Of a stretch of 64,000 nucleotides of DNA, positions 1-8,978 are shown piece after piece. The stretch is from positions 124,001-188,000 of the forward strand of contig JAMPHA010000001.1 of NCBI GenBank assembly GCA_023663615.1. Direction: 5' to 3'. The stretch is from DLAJ01 sp023663615. Its GTDB lineage: Bacteria > Bacillota > Clostridia > Lachnospirales > Lachnospiraceae. Made by a program: the position numbers and the translations under genes. The notes beneath the pieces were generated by a model. That model saw only the letters and a program-made list of their open reading frames with translations, was not told the origin of the DNA and did not search any database. Each line of letters starts with the position of its first letter. The first letter of the stretch is position 1.

Positions 1-35
1 TTTGTATCATTGTCAATCAGAATTGCCGGAAACCG

Positions 36-269
36 ATGAAAAAAGTATGGTCGGGCGGAATCGCTGCTTTGGTCGTGCTTTATTATGCAGGCTGGTGTTT
101 TTATTATAGCGGAAGCGCATCTCCGATCGTGATCTTAGATTTATGTATCGCGCCGTGTCTCGCGTTCGTATTATTTTCAGCAGTAAGAAAAAATGCAGCT
201 GCTTTTCTGTCTGCGGCGATATTTATGATATGCCATGTTTTATTTGGCGTTGTGAATTTTATGATGTAA
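36..269 (+). CDS. small three-helix membrane protein, unknown function
   Basis: A 77-residue ORF with a Lys-Lys start and three hydrophobic segments (about residues 8-24, 30-50 and 54-76), so a small integral membrane protein is the only thing that can be said. The upstream sequence has just a weak GGAAA-like ribosome binding site close to the ATG. No family is recognised. It lies at the window edge, so it may belong to an operon that begins outside. Its composition (Ala, Val, Leu, Phe, Cys) is what a real membrane protein would show, but a chance ORF cannot be excluded. Confidence 0.45.
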   Translation: MKKVWSGGIAALVVLYYAGWCFYYSGSASPIVILDLCIAPCLAFVLFSAVRKNAAAFLSAAIFMICHVLFGVVNFMM

Positions 270-305
270 TGCCGCTGGTTTGACAATTGTGCTGCGGTTT
301 TCGTT

Positions 306-396
306 GATGTTACCGGGATGGCGAACTGATAAGCGTCGCCGTCTTCGCGGATGGATTTATCGTTTTTGCTGATGTTACTGGGATAGCGAAAGGATA
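306..396 (+). repeat. imperfect 26-bp direct repeat in the gap before the Rpn gene
   Basis: Two copies of a 26-bp sequence beginning GATGTTAC (306-331 and 371-396) match at about 22 of 26 positions and are 65 bp apart. They are in the 548-base gap between the first small gene and the Rpn-type nuclease, upstream of its promoter. No coding frame explains them. Their role is unknown. Confidence 0.6.
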
Positions 397-434
397 GAGT
401 TGCGCATGCTTTGTCTAATTTTCCCAAAATCATC

Positions 435-463
435 TTGACGTATCCTACAAGTTTTTGTATAAT
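435..463 (+). promoter_or_regulatory. sigma-A-type promoter for the Rpn nuclease gene
   Basis: TTGACG (435-440) and TATAAT (458-463) are separated by exactly 17 bp, a near-consensus housekeeping promoter. Transcription would start near 470, leaving a leader of about 350 nt before the nuclease start codon. Apart from a small stem (AAAGGA/TCCTTT, 663-683) and the hairpin around the ribosome binding site, nothing recognisable was seen in the leader. Confidence 0.7.
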
Positions 464-780
464 CAGCACAAAGCATACATTCTTTGACGGATACGCTCAG
501 GGCTGTCTTATGCGCTTCTGAAATTTACGCGGCGTTCGGTAGGGATACCGTGTTCCGAACGCGATCAGCCAATCTTGGAGCAATCCGTGTCAGACGGCAT
601 TCTGCCGCTTCTTAAAAGATGGGAAATTTCGTGACCTGTGAAGATTGCGCAGCAATTCTTCGAAAGGACGCGAAGCATCCTTTTAATGTCTATCAAAACA
701 GGCATTCTTTTGTAATCTATGCTTTTATCCACAACAACTTAGAAAGGCATAGTGCACGAAAGAAAAAGAGGCGGGCAGTC

Positions 781-811
781 TCCTGTTTTCCTGCACTATG
801 GGAACAGGAGG
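781..811 (+). promoter_or_regulatory. hairpin overlapping the Shine-Dalgarno of the Rpn gene
   Basis: TCCTGTT (781-787) is perfectly complementary to AACAGGA (803-809), and the stem can be extended by two wobble pairs and one C-G pair. The 3' arm covers the first four bases of the AGGAGG ribosome binding site (806-811) of the gene starting at 818. The geometry suits translational masking of a potentially toxic nuclease, but the function is inferred. Confidence 0.45.
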
Positions 812-817
812 AAACGA

Positions 818-1711
818 ATGAGAAATGTAAGGAAACTGGAAGAACTGAACTTAGTAGATGACTTTCTGGCAAACAGCCTGACAAGTCATGCGGTGTACGG
901 GGAGCCTGCGGCGCGGTGCATCCTCGAATGCATCTTAGGCAGGAAGATCGGAAAGCTGAAAGTCACCCCACAGCGCGCCGTGCCGGGGGAGGATACGGAC
1001 AAGCACGGTATCCGAATGGATGTGTATCTTGACGAGGAAGACGGAGAACTCTTTGACCTGGAGCCGGATAACAACGACGGAGAGAATGACGTTGCGTCGC
1101 TCCCGAAACGGGTGCGGTTCTACCATGCAAAGCTGGATGCGGGCTGTCTGAAAACGGGTGTGGAGTATGCGGAGTTGCGGAATGTCATCGTGATCTTTAT
1201 CACGACGTATGATCCGTTTGGCTTGGACCGGATGGTCTACACGGTCAAGAGCGGGTGTATCGAGGTGCCCGAACTGCCGTATGAGGACGGGGCGCGGACC
1301 ATTTTCCTTTATACGAAGGGAACTGAAGGAGATCCGCCGGAGGAACTGCGTGAACTTCTATATTACATGGAACACACGTCGAAAGAGAATGCCAGAACAG
1401 AACGTTTGCAAGAGCTGCACGAAATGGTGACGGCGGTGAAGCGTGACGGAGAGGTGGGACTTGCCTATATGAAAAGTTATGAGATCGAACAGCGGCGATG
1501 GAAAGAGGGACTTGCAGAGGGACGGGTGCAGGGCATGCTTCAGGCGAAGATCAGCGACATTCTCGATCTGCTTCACGAGCTGGGCGATGTTCCGCCCTCC
1601 CTGCAGGAAACAATTTCCGCACAGGAAGATGAAGGAACCCTGCGTATATGGCTGAAGCTGGCGGCGAAGGCGGAGAGCATCGAGGAGTTTGCTGCGTTGA
1701 TAAAGAAGTAA
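818..1711 (+). CDS. Rpn-family PD-(D/E)XK nuclease / putative transposase-like protein
   Basis: This 297-residue protein resembles the Rpn (YhgA-like, PD-(D/E)XK) family of recombination-promoting nucleases, which cut DNA and are often loosely annotated as transposases. The N-terminal half has the family pattern: an opening like ...DDFLANSLT, then R-x-DVYLDEEDGELFDLEPDNN, where R-x-D and D-x-E match the catalytic core, although the usual Gln after D-x-E is not obvious. The C-terminal third is charged and helical, as in relatives. The ATG at 818 was chosen over the in-frame ATG at 752 because AGGAGG sits 6 bp before it. No transposon ends were found, so a mobile element is not claimed. Confidence 0.75.
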   Translation: MRNVRKLEELNLVDDFLANSLTSHAVYGEPAARCILECILGRKIGKLKVTPQRAVPGEDTDKHGIRMDVYLDEEDGELFDLEPDNNDGENDVASLPKRVRFYHAKLDAGCLKTGVEYAELRNVIVIFITTYDPFGLDRMVYTVKSGCIEVPELPYEDGARTIFLYTKGTEGDPPEELRELLYYMEHTSKENARTERLQELHEMVTAVKRDGEVGLAYMKSYEIEQRRWKEGLAEGRVQGMLQAKISDILDLLHELGDVPPSLQETISAQEDEGTLRIWLKLAAKAESIEEFAALIKK

Positions 1712-1816
1712 AATGTGGTTAAGAAACCGAACCGTCTTTTTTGTTGCTTTTACAGGTCATATCCTGTAAAATAGAACCAGTGTAACAAAAAGTTGGGGAA
1801 TGGCAAAGGACGGGGT

Positions 1817-4630
1817 ATGGGTACGATAAAAAACAGCGGGCGGAGCGGTCTGCCGATGGAAGAGATCGTTGATAAAAATGTATTGAACCGGATACAGGAA
1901 AGTTTTTGCAGCGTTGCCAATATTTATTCGCTGATCATGGATGATAAAGGACGCATGTTGACGGAGATGACGGGTGATGAGACGGATGTCCGCCTGTTGT
2001 ATGAGAAACTCGGTCAGGATGCGTTTTTTCGTGTTTATGACAGAGTGGCAGGCAATTCATTGGAAGAGCAGGTTGTGGAACGCACTGCTTATGAAAATGT
2101 GAGACTGGCGGCATTTCAGGTGCGCGTCAGAGCCAACTTCGTGCTAAACTGGGTCATATGCGCCGTGTTCGAGGCGCCTGCGCAGCCGGCGGACAAAGCG
2201 GACGGCGTACAAGGGAAGTCTGCGCAGCCGGCGGACAAAGCGGACGGCGTACAAGGGAAGTCTGCGCAGCCGGCGGACGAAGCGGACGGCATGCAGGGGA
2301 CATCTGTGCAGTATACGGAAAATGCAGGCGACGGTTCAGACGCGGCTGCCGATCCGCAGCCACAGTTTCTCACCGGCGTCAAACGATACACACAGGAGCA
2401 GCGTTTCTATGATACGCTGGATCTGATGCGCATGACCGCAAGGCGGATGCTTTCGACAAAAAACACACTTGCCAACACGGAGGCGGAGCGGCTGAGAGCC
2501 GCGGCGGACAATGAAAATATGAGCAGCCTCCTAAAGCGGGCGGAGGCGATGACGGCGATCGTGCAGCTCTTGGGGAGCGACGACGCGGCGGAGATCCTGT
2601 TCGGACGGCTTCTCGGCATCGTCGGGGAATATCTCCGCATCAGCAGCGCGCAGATCTTTATTTTGCATGAAAACGGGGAGACGATGGACGTTCTCGCCGA
2701 ATGGTGCATGCCGGGCGTTTATTCTATTTTTGAAAAAACAAAAAATATCAAACGCTCTCCGCTGCTCGCCGGTGAGCGGACGAATGTGATCTCCTCGAAT
2801 ACCGCATGCAGCGCGGAGGAAAAGCGGCTGATGGAGGAGGCGCACATCCGCGCAATGGTGACATTCCCGCTCATGGTGGACGGGAGGATCGATATGTATG
2901 CCGCGTTTCAGGAATGTCAGCGCGAACGCCAGTGGAGTCTGGAGGAGATCCGCTTTCTGAATGACGCCGTGCAGGTCGTGCAGAGCATTTTAGTAAAGAG
3001 GATGCAGGAAAATTCCCTTATCAGCTCCCATACTTCCCTGGAAGCGATCCTTGATCATGTCGGGTGCGCGATCAGCGTGCGTGATGAGGAGAGCGGCACG
3101 ATGCTCTTTGTCAACCGGACATGGAAAACAACGTTTGACTTACAGGCGGGCAGCAGCATCCGCCGCAGATTAAAAGAGGCGCAGAAAGGGGAAAAATTAG
3201 AATTTTATAACGAGGCCGACGGCAAGCATTACGACCTGTATGCAACGCAGATTTTATGGGTGGACGGAAGACGGGCGGCGCTGCTTGCAGCCTACGATAT
3301 TACGGAGAAAAAGCGATACCAGAAAAAGATCGAGCAGCTTGCCTTCACGGATCATCTGACGGGACTGTATAACCGGCTGTGCTGTGAGCGCGACCTTGCC
3401 GTGCAGATCGACGCGGCGCAGAATGCGAAACGGCGCGGCGCACTGCTGTATCTCGACCTTGATGATTTTAAGCATATCAACGACGGACTCGGTCATCAGT
3501 ACGGCGATGAATTATTAAAAGAAATCGCGCGCAGCTTAACGCGCATTGAGGAGATTCATGAGAACTGCTATCGGATGGGCGGGGACGAGTTTGTCGTGAT
3601 CGTGCCGACGGATGAGTATCCGCGTCTTACGATGATCCTTGAAAAAATAACAGCTGTTTTTGCAAAATCGTGGTTCTTAAAAAACAGCGACTATTATTGT
3701 ACGATGAGCATGGGCGTCGTCACGTTCCCGGACGAGGGCAGGGACGTGGACGAACTGATCAGCAAAGCGGATATGGCGATGTATGAAGCAAAGCGCGGGG
3801 GCAAGAACCGTATTGTGGAATACACGGAGGAGATGGAGAGCGGATCGGGCAAGCGCCTGAATATGGAAAAGAACATGCGCGATGCGGCGATGCGCGGCTG
3901 CAGTGACTTCGAGATCTACTATCAGCCGATCGTGGACATCAGCCTTGCGGGACATCCCTGCACGGGCGCGGAGGCGCTGCTTCGCTGGAACTCGCCGGAG
4001 CTGGGCTTTATCCCGCCTTCCGATTTTATCCCGCTTGCCGAGTATCTGGGACTGATCAATCCGATCGGGAGCCATGTGCTCCGCGAAGCGTGCAAGGTGT
4101 TAAAAGAATGGAATGATAACGGCTATCCGCATTACAAGATGAACGTCAACCTTTCCGTCGTCCAACTGTTACAAAACGATATTGTAGAGTCTGTGGAAAG
4201 CGTCGTAAAGGAATCCGGTATCAATCCGCATAACCTGACGCTGGAGGTGACGGAGAGCCTTGCCATCAACGATATTGAGCGCATGAAAAATATTCTGGGC
4301 CGGATCAAGGCGTTAGGCGTGCGCATTGCGCTGGATGATTTCGGAACGGGCTATTCCTCGCTCAATCATATCAAACAGATGCCGCTCGACGTCATCAAGG
4401 TGGATCAGACCTTTGTGCGTGACTTAGACAAGGACGCTTACGCGCAGTCGTTTATCAAAATGGTATCCGAACTGGCGGTCTCGATCGGCGTTTCGGTGTG
4501 CGTGGAGGGCATTGAGCGGAAAGAGCAGTTGGATGTGCTCGAAGGCATGAAAGTGCGCATGATCCAGGGGTATTATTTCGGAAGACCGATGCCGAAAGAG
4601 CAGTTTATGGAGCAATTTTGTACAAAATGA
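1817..4630 (+). CDS. PocR-GAF-PAS-GGDEF-EAL cyclic-di-GMP turnover protein
   Basis: This 937-residue soluble protein can in principle both make and degrade cyclic-di-GMP. Domains in order: a PocR-like ligand-binding region (about 10-120), a low-complexity linker with 14-residue repeats, a helical segment, a GAF-like domain (about 240-390), a PAS-like domain (about 400-495), GGDEF (about 500-665) and EAL (about 680-937). The GGDEF motif is intact (588-592), as is EALLRW (E719). NVNLS, LEVTES, DDFGTGYSS and the late VEGIE glutamate are all present, so both domains look catalytically competent. The ATG at 1817 has AAAGGA 6 bp upstream; a TTG at 1793 in frame has no good site. No membrane segment is visible, so signals are probably cytoplasmic. 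Confidence 0.9.
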   Translation: MGTIKNSGRSGLPMEEIVDKNVLNRIQESFCSVANIYSLIMDDKGRMLTEMTGDETDVRLLYEKLGQDAFFRVYDRVAGNSLEEQVVERTAYENVRLAAFQVRVRANFVLNWVICAVFEAPAQPADKADGVQGKSAQPADKADGVQGKSAQPADEADGMQGTSVQYTENAGDGSDAAADPQPQFLTGVKRYTQEQRFYDTLDLMRMTARRMLSTKNTLANTEAERLRAAADNENMSSLLKRAEAMTAIVQLLGSDDAAEILFGRLLGIVGEYLRISSAQIFILHENGETMDVLAEWCMPGVYSIFEKTKNIKRSPLLAGERTNVISSNTACSAEEKRLMEEAHIRAMVTFPLMVDGRIDMYAAFQECQRERQWSLEEIRFLNDAVQVVQSILVKRMQENSLISSHTSLEAILDHVGCAISVRDEESGTMLFVNRTWKTTFDLQAGSSIRRRLKEAQKGEKLEFYNEADGKHYDLYATQILWVDGRRAALLAAYDITEKKRYQKKIEQLAFTDHLTGLYNRLCCERDLAVQIDAAQNAKRRGALLYLDLDDFKHINDGLGHQYGDELLKEIARSLTRIEEIHENCYRMGGDEFVVIVPTDEYPRLTMILEKITAVFAKSWFLKNSDYYCTMSMGVVTFPDEGRDVDELISKADMAMYEAKRGGKNRIVEYTEEMESGSGKRLNMEKNMRDAAMRGCSDFEIYYQPIVDISLAGHPCTGAEALLRWNSPELGFIPPSDFIPLAEYLGLINPIGSHVLREACKVLKEWNDNGYPHYKMNVNLSVVQLLQNDIVESVESVVKESGINPHNLTLEVTESLAINDIERMKNILGRIKALGVRIALDDFGTGYSSLNHIKQMPLDVIKVDQTFVRDLDKDAYAQSFIKMVSELAVSIGVSVCVEGIERKEQLDVLEGMKVRMIQGYYFGRPMPKEQFMEQFCTK
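2180..2305 (+). repeat. 42-bp in-frame tandem repeat (3 copies) in a protein linker
   Basis: Units at 2180-2221 and 2222-2263 are identical; the third (2264-2305) is diverged. Each codes for 14 residues (AQPADKADGVQGKS), expanding the linker between the PocR-like domain and the rest of the cyclic-di-GMP protein. The identity of the first two copies suggests a recent duplication and likely length variation between strains. Confidence 0.95.
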
Positions 4631-4652
4631 GGAGTTTCTAAGGGGGAGAACA

Positions 4653-6179
4653 ATGGTCACATTAGCGCAGTTAGAGCAGTATGAGCCGATCACGATCCAG
4701 TGTCATGACAATCCGGACGGCGATGCGATCGCGTCCGGCTTCGGACTGTATACTTATTTTAAGGAAAAAGGAAAAGACGTCCGGCTGATCTACAGCGGCA
4801 GAAATCAGATACGAAAGGCGAACCTAAAGCTGATGCTGTCTCTTTTGGATATTCCGATCAGCTATGTGGAACGGCAGGAGGAGGAACTGCCGGGGCTGCT
4901 CATTACCGTGGACTGTCAGTACGGCGCCGGCAACGTGACAAAACTTCCGGCAAAACAGGTCGCGATCATCGACCATCATCAGGTGGAGATCACAGACATT
5001 GCAATGAGCAGGATCGAGCCGACGCTGGGGAGCTGCTCGACGCTTGTGTGGAAAATGTTTCATGAGGCGGGGTACCGCGTGACGAGTATGCGGCTCGGCA
5101 CGGCGCTCTATTACGGACTTTATACGGATACAAGCCAATTGACCGAAGTGTTCAATCCGAACGATATGGATATGCGGGATCAGATCATCCATGATTCGGA
5201 GCAGATCCGTCACTTAAAACAGACGAATCTTTCCCTTGAGGAGATGGAGATCGCGGGACTTGCGCTGCTGCGCAGTGTTTATAACGCGGATTATCATTAT
5301 GCCGTCATCAAGACAAAACCATGCGATCCGAACCTGCTTGGTCTGATCAGTGATTTTTTGATCCAGGTTGCGGAGATCAATTCGTGTATTGTCTATAACG
5401 AGCAGGATGACGGCTACAAGCTTTCCGTGAGGAGCTGCAGCAAGGAAGTCCACGCAAACGACATCGCCGCTTATGTGACGGAGGGAATCGGTTCGGGCGG
5501 CGGCCATATCGACAAGGCGGGCGGCTTTATTAACCGGAAGCTCTATGAAAAGCAGTATCCGACGCTGCACACACAGGCGTTCATGGGAAGCCGCATGGCG
5601 GAATTTTTTGACAATAATCAGACGATCTACGCGGCGGACGGCGATCTGGACTTAAGCGATATGCGGGAATACTGCCGCAAATCGGTTGCGCTTGGGTATG
5701 TGAATCCGCTTGATATTTTCCCGCTCGGCACGCCTGTGACGATCCGTTCCATGGCGGGTGACTTAAAACATCTGATCGACGGGGAGCACTATATCATGGT
5801 CGGGATGCGCGGCGAGGTTTACCTGCGCTGCAAGGAGCAGTTCCTGAATCAGAACAGCATGGTGCGCGGACGCTTTAAGCTGCCTGCAATCTTAGAGTAC
5901 GACCCGGTCATCCGGAACGACCGCGACGGCAGCGTGCGCAGGCTGATCGATTACGCCGGGAGCTGCGTGAGCATCGGCGATATTCGCGTGTATGCAAAGA
6001 AGCTGAAAAAAACCGTGAAGATTTTTCCGGCGAACGACGAGGGGCATGTCATATTCGGTAAGCCCGGAGATTATCTTTGCGTGCGAAAAGATGATCCGCA
6101 GGATGTGTTTGTAGTGGAAAAGGAGCAGTTTACCCTCCTCTATCATCGGGCGGGCAGGGTGTCCGGAAGCAGAGGATGA
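4653..6179 (+). CDS. DHH-family phosphoesterase, NrnA/GdpP-like
   Basis: A 508-residue DHH/DHHA1 phosphoesterase. The N-terminal DHH domain (about 1-200) carries a NPDGDAIAS metal-binding motif near residue 17 and IDHH near 110. The DHHA1 domain follows, with its GSGGGH motif near residue 275. Relatives hydrolyse short oligoribonucleotides, pAp or cyclic dinucleotides. About 170 residues follow the GGGH region, more than in NrnA, and no membrane, PAS or GGDEF segment precedes the DHH domain as in GdpP. The start has AGGGGGAGA just upstream, 22 bp after the GGDEF-EAL gene, so the two are probably co-transcribed. A role in cyclic-dinucleotide or nanoRNA breakdown is a fair inference; the substrate is not determined. 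Confidence 0.8.
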   Translation: MVTLAQLEQYEPITIQCHDNPDGDAIASGFGLYTYFKEKGKDVRLIYSGRNQIRKANLKLMLSLLDIPISYVERQEEELPGLLITVDCQYGAGNVTKLPAKQVAIIDHHQVEITDIAMSRIEPTLGSCSTLVWKMFHEAGYRVTSMRLGTALYYGLYTDTSQLTEVFNPNDMDMRDQIIHDSEQIRHLKQTNLSLEEMEIAGLALLRSVYNADYHYAVIKTKPCDPNLLGLISDFLIQVAEINSCIVYNEQDDGYKLSVRSCSKEVHANDIAAYVTEGIGSGGGHIDKAGGFINRKLYEKQYPTLHTQAFMGSRMAEFFDNNQTIYAADGDLDLSDMREYCRKSVALGYVNPLDIFPLGTPVTIRSMAGDLKHLIDGEHYIMVGMRGEVYLRCKEQFLNQNSMVRGRFKLPAILEYDPVIRNDRDGSVRRLIDYAGSCVSIGDIRVYAKKLKKTVKIFPANDEGHVIFGKPGDYLCVRKDDPQDVFVVEKEQFTLLYHRAGRVSGSRG

Positions 6180-6195
6180 GGATTTTTGCGGGTTG

Positions 6196-6224
6196 TTGAT
6201 TATTTCCCTGGTTTGTGCTATGAT
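6196..6224 (+). promoter_or_regulatory. sigma-A-type promoter for glnS
   Basis: TTGATT (6196-6201) and TATGAT (6219-6224) are 17 bp apart in the gap downstream of the DHH gene. This places a transcription start near 6231 and supports a glnS start codon well downstream of the first in-frame ATG. Confidence 0.65.
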
Positions 6225-6331
6225 GCTACAGAAGAGAATGTTTTGGCATACGACCGTGTGCGGGAACATGGCTTGCATCGAGGATGCCTGCGGCAGAAAG
6301 CTGCAAACTTCGGAAAGGCATGGTTACGGAA

Positions 6332-8008
6332 ATGGAAGACGCGAAGGAAACGGGAAGCAGAAATTTTATTGAGGCGGAGATTGATAAAGACCTGGCGGAA
6401 GGCGTATACGATACGGTGCATACGCGGTTTCCGCCGGAGCCGAACGGGTATCTGCACATCGGACACGCAAAGAGCATTTTATTAAACTATGGTCTGGCAA
6501 AAAAATACCACGGCAAGTTCAATCTTCGTTTTGACGATACGAATCCGACAAAGGAAAAAACGGAATTTGTGGAATCCATTAAGCAGGATGTGGCATGGCT
6601 CGGCGCAGACTGGGAGGAACGGCTTTTATTCGCCTCCGACTATTTTGAGCAGATGTACGAGGCGGCGGTCAAGCTGATCCGCAAGGGGAAGGCGTATGTG
6701 TCCGACTTAACGGCGGATGAGGTGCGCGAGTACCGCGGCACGCTGACGGAGCCGGGAAGAGACGATCCGAACAGGGAACGGAGCATGGAGGAAAACCTTG
6801 CGCTGTTTGAGAATATGAAAAACGGCAGGTTTGCGGACGGGGAAAAGACGCTGCGCGCTAAGATTGATATGGCGTCGCCGAATATCAACATGCGCGATCC
6901 CGTCATTTACCGCGTGGCGCATATGACGCATCACAATACGGGAGACCGCTGGTGCATTTATCCGATGTATGATTTTGCACATCCGATCGAGGACGCGGTC
7001 GAGGGCATCACGCATTCCATCTGTACGCTGGAGTTTGAGGATCACAGACCGCTTTATGACTGGGTCGTGCGGGAGCTGGAATATGAGGTGCCGCCGAGAC
7101 AGATCGAGTTTTCCAAAATGTATTTAACAAATGTCGTGACCGGAAAGCGCTATATTAAGAAGCTGGTCGAGGACGGCATTGTGGACGGATGGGACGATCC
7201 GCGCCTCGTGTCGATCGCGGCGCTGAGAAGAAGAGGGTTTACACCGCAGTCCATCCAGAAATTCGTGGAGCTGTGCGGCGTGTCAAAGAGCCAGTCCTCC
7301 GTCGATTATGCGATGCTGGAGTACTGTATCCGTGAGGACTTAAAGTGCAGCCGCCCGCGCGTGATGGCGGTGCTCGATCCGATCCGGCTCGTGATCGACA
7401 ATTATCCCGAAGGGCAGACCGAGGAGATTGAGATTCCGAACAACCTAGAGAACGAAGCGCTCGGCACAAGAACGGTTCCGTTTGAGCGGGAGCTCTATAT
7501 CGACCGTGAGGATTTCATGGAGGAGCCGCCCCGGAAATATTTCCGCATGTTTCCCGGAAACGAGGTGCGCCTGATGAACGCGTATTTTGTGAAATGCACG
7601 GGCTTTGAGAAAGATGCGGACGGGAAAGTCACAACTGTTCATGCGCAGTATGATCCGGCGTCAAAGGGCGGGAACAGTCCCGACGGCAGAAAAGTGAAAG
7701 GGACGATCCACTGGGTACCGTGCCATGCGGCGGTTCCGGTTGAAATTCGTTTGTATGAAAATATTGTCGATGAGGAAAAAGGGGTATATAATGAAGAAGA
7801 CGGCTCCCTGAACCTGAATCCGGATTCCCTGAAAGTGCTGAAGAACGCATATGTGGAGCCTGCAGTAAAGGGCGCGAAGGCATATGAGAGCTTCCAGTTT
7901 GTCAGACAGGGTTATTTCTGTGTGGATTACAAGGATTCCAAGGAGGGAGCGCTCGTCTTTAACCGTATCGTATCGTTAAAGAGTTCCTTTGTGCTGCCGA
8001 AGGCATAG
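6332..8008 (+). CDS. glnS: glutaminyl-tRNA synthetase
   Basis: A class I aminoacyl-tRNA synthetase, 558 residues, that charges tRNA-Gln directly. The PPEPNGYLHIGHAKS motif near the N-terminus is the HIGH nucleotide-binding loop. GlnRS-specific blocks are clear: NLRFDDTNP, HSICTLEFEDHRPLYDW, DGWDDPR and the RRRGFTP loop, followed by the anticodon-binding beta barrels. The second signature is VTGKR instead of the usual MSKR: the lysine is kept, the serine is glycine. Starts at 6284 and 6320 are in frame. The ATG at 6332 is preferred because the protein then begins MEDAKETGSRNFIE, like relatives; the GGAAAGG at 6312 is 13 bp upstream, so the exact start is uncertain. Confidence 0.93.
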   Translation: MEDAKETGSRNFIEAEIDKDLAEGVYDTVHTRFPPEPNGYLHIGHAKSILLNYGLAKKYHGKFNLRFDDTNPTKEKTEFVESIKQDVAWLGADWEERLLFASDYFEQMYEAAVKLIRKGKAYVSDLTADEVREYRGTLTEPGRDDPNRERSMEENLALFENMKNGRFADGEKTLRAKIDMASPNINMRDPVIYRVAHMTHHNTGDRWCIYPMYDFAHPIEDAVEGITHSICTLEFEDHRPLYDWVVRELEYEVPPRQIEFSKMYLTNVVTGKRYIKKLVEDGIVDGWDDPRLVSIAALRRRGFTPQSIQKFVELCGVSKSQSSVDYAMLEYCIREDLKCSRPRVMAVLDPIRLVIDNYPEGQTEEIEIPNNLENEALGTRTVPFERELYIDREDFMEEPPRKYFRMFPGNEVRLMNAYFVKCTGFEKDADGKVTTVHAQYDPASKGGNSPDGRKVKGTIHWVPCHAAVPVEIRLYENIVDEEKGVYNEEDGSLNLNPDSLKVLKNAYVEPAVKGAKAYESFQFVRQGYFCVDYKDSKEGALVFNRIVSLKSSFVLPKA

Positions 8009-8120
8009 GGGAACGACGGCATTTTTGTGGACACGGGGATACCGGTGTGCCGTGCGATCCGGCATCAAGGAGTGGACAGCGGAAGTTGGAAAATAGTAAG
8101 AGTGAAGTGGAGGTAGCGCA

Positions 8121-8978
8121 GTGGGATTATTAGACGGATTGGGACAGTTTGGTTTAGACGGTCTCGAAGGAATGAATGTTTACGAAACGCAGGCGGGGGC
8201 AAAGGGACAGGATGCAGCCCAGGAGGCGCCGAAAGCACCGCAGGAACAGGACTTTTTATTTGACAAGTCTTTCCAGTGCCCGCTCTGCGATCACGAGTTT
8301 AAGGCGAGGACGGTCAAGATCGGGAAAGCGAAGCTGGTCGGAACGGACCTTGATCTTCGCCCGAAGTATGAGAATATCGATATGTTAAAATATGACGTGA
8401 TCCTCTGTCCGAACTGCGGTTACGCGGCGTTAAGCCGCTACTTCAAGTTCCTGACGGCAGTACAGGCGACAAAGATCAAAGAGACGATCTCGAAGTCTTT
8501 TAAGCCGCAGAAAGAAGTAAAAGAGATCTATACCTACGACGAGGCATTGGAGCGCTACAAGCTGACGCTCGCAAACGCGATCGTGAAGCTGGCAAAGCCG
8601 AGCGAGAAAGCGTACATATGCTTAAAGACCGCATGGCTTCTGCGCGGACAGGCGGAGCATCTCGATCCGTCGGAGCCCGACTATGCAAAGAAAAAAGAGC
8701 AGGTCGAGACGGAGGAAAATGAATTTTTACGGAATGCGCTGGAGGGATTTTTGGCGGCAAGACAGACCGAGGGCTATCCGATGTGCGGCATGGATGAATC
8801 CACGGTGGACTATCTGATTGCCGTAACGGCAATGCGCTTCGAGCAGTTTGACGTTTCCAGCAAACTGGTGTCAGGCATCATTGTTTCCACAGGAGCAAAC
8901 CCGCGCATGAAGGAAAAGGCAAGAGACTTAAGAGAGATGCTGATGACAAAGATCAAAGAACAACAGAAGAAGCGATGA
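8121..8978 (+). CDS. DUF2225 family protein
   Basis: A 285-residue cytoplasmic protein of the DUF2225 family, whose biochemical role is not known. It has two CxxC knuckles, CPLC (about residue 54) and CPNC (about 95), which probably bind zinc, between a short variable N-terminus and a mostly helical C-terminal part that resembles a TPR-like scaffold. It starts with GTG: GGAGG is 7 bp upstream and no ATG fits. Its stop overlaps the start of the next gene by 4 bp (ATGA), which implies translational coupling with the MocR-type regulator. Confidence 0.82.
   Translation: MGLLDGLGQFGLDGLEGMNVYETQAGAKGQDAAQEAPKAPQEQDFLFDKSFQCPLCDHEFKARTVKIGKAKLVGTDLDLRPKYENIDMLKYDVILCPNCGYAALSRYFKFLTAVQATKIKETISKSFKPQKEVKEIYTYDEALERYKLTLANAIVKLAKPSEKAYICLKTAWLLRGQAEHLDPSEPDYAKKKEQVETEENEFLRNALEGFLAARQTEGYPMCGMDESTVDYLIAVTAMRFEQFDVSSKLVSGIIVSTGANPRMKEKARDLREMLMTKIKEQQKKR

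Noticed and set aside
104..469. 121-codon frame on the minus strand near the left edge
   Set aside because: It overlaps the opposite small membrane ORF and the direct repeats, has no start signals and shows no domain.
619..861. 80-codon plus-strand frame inside the Rpn leader
   Set aside because: It runs into the nuclease gene in another frame, lacks a ribosome binding site and is compositionally random.
818..1711. Active transposon carrying the Rpn-type gene
   Set aside because: No terminal inverted repeats or target duplications were found around the gene, and family members are mostly stand-alone nucleases.
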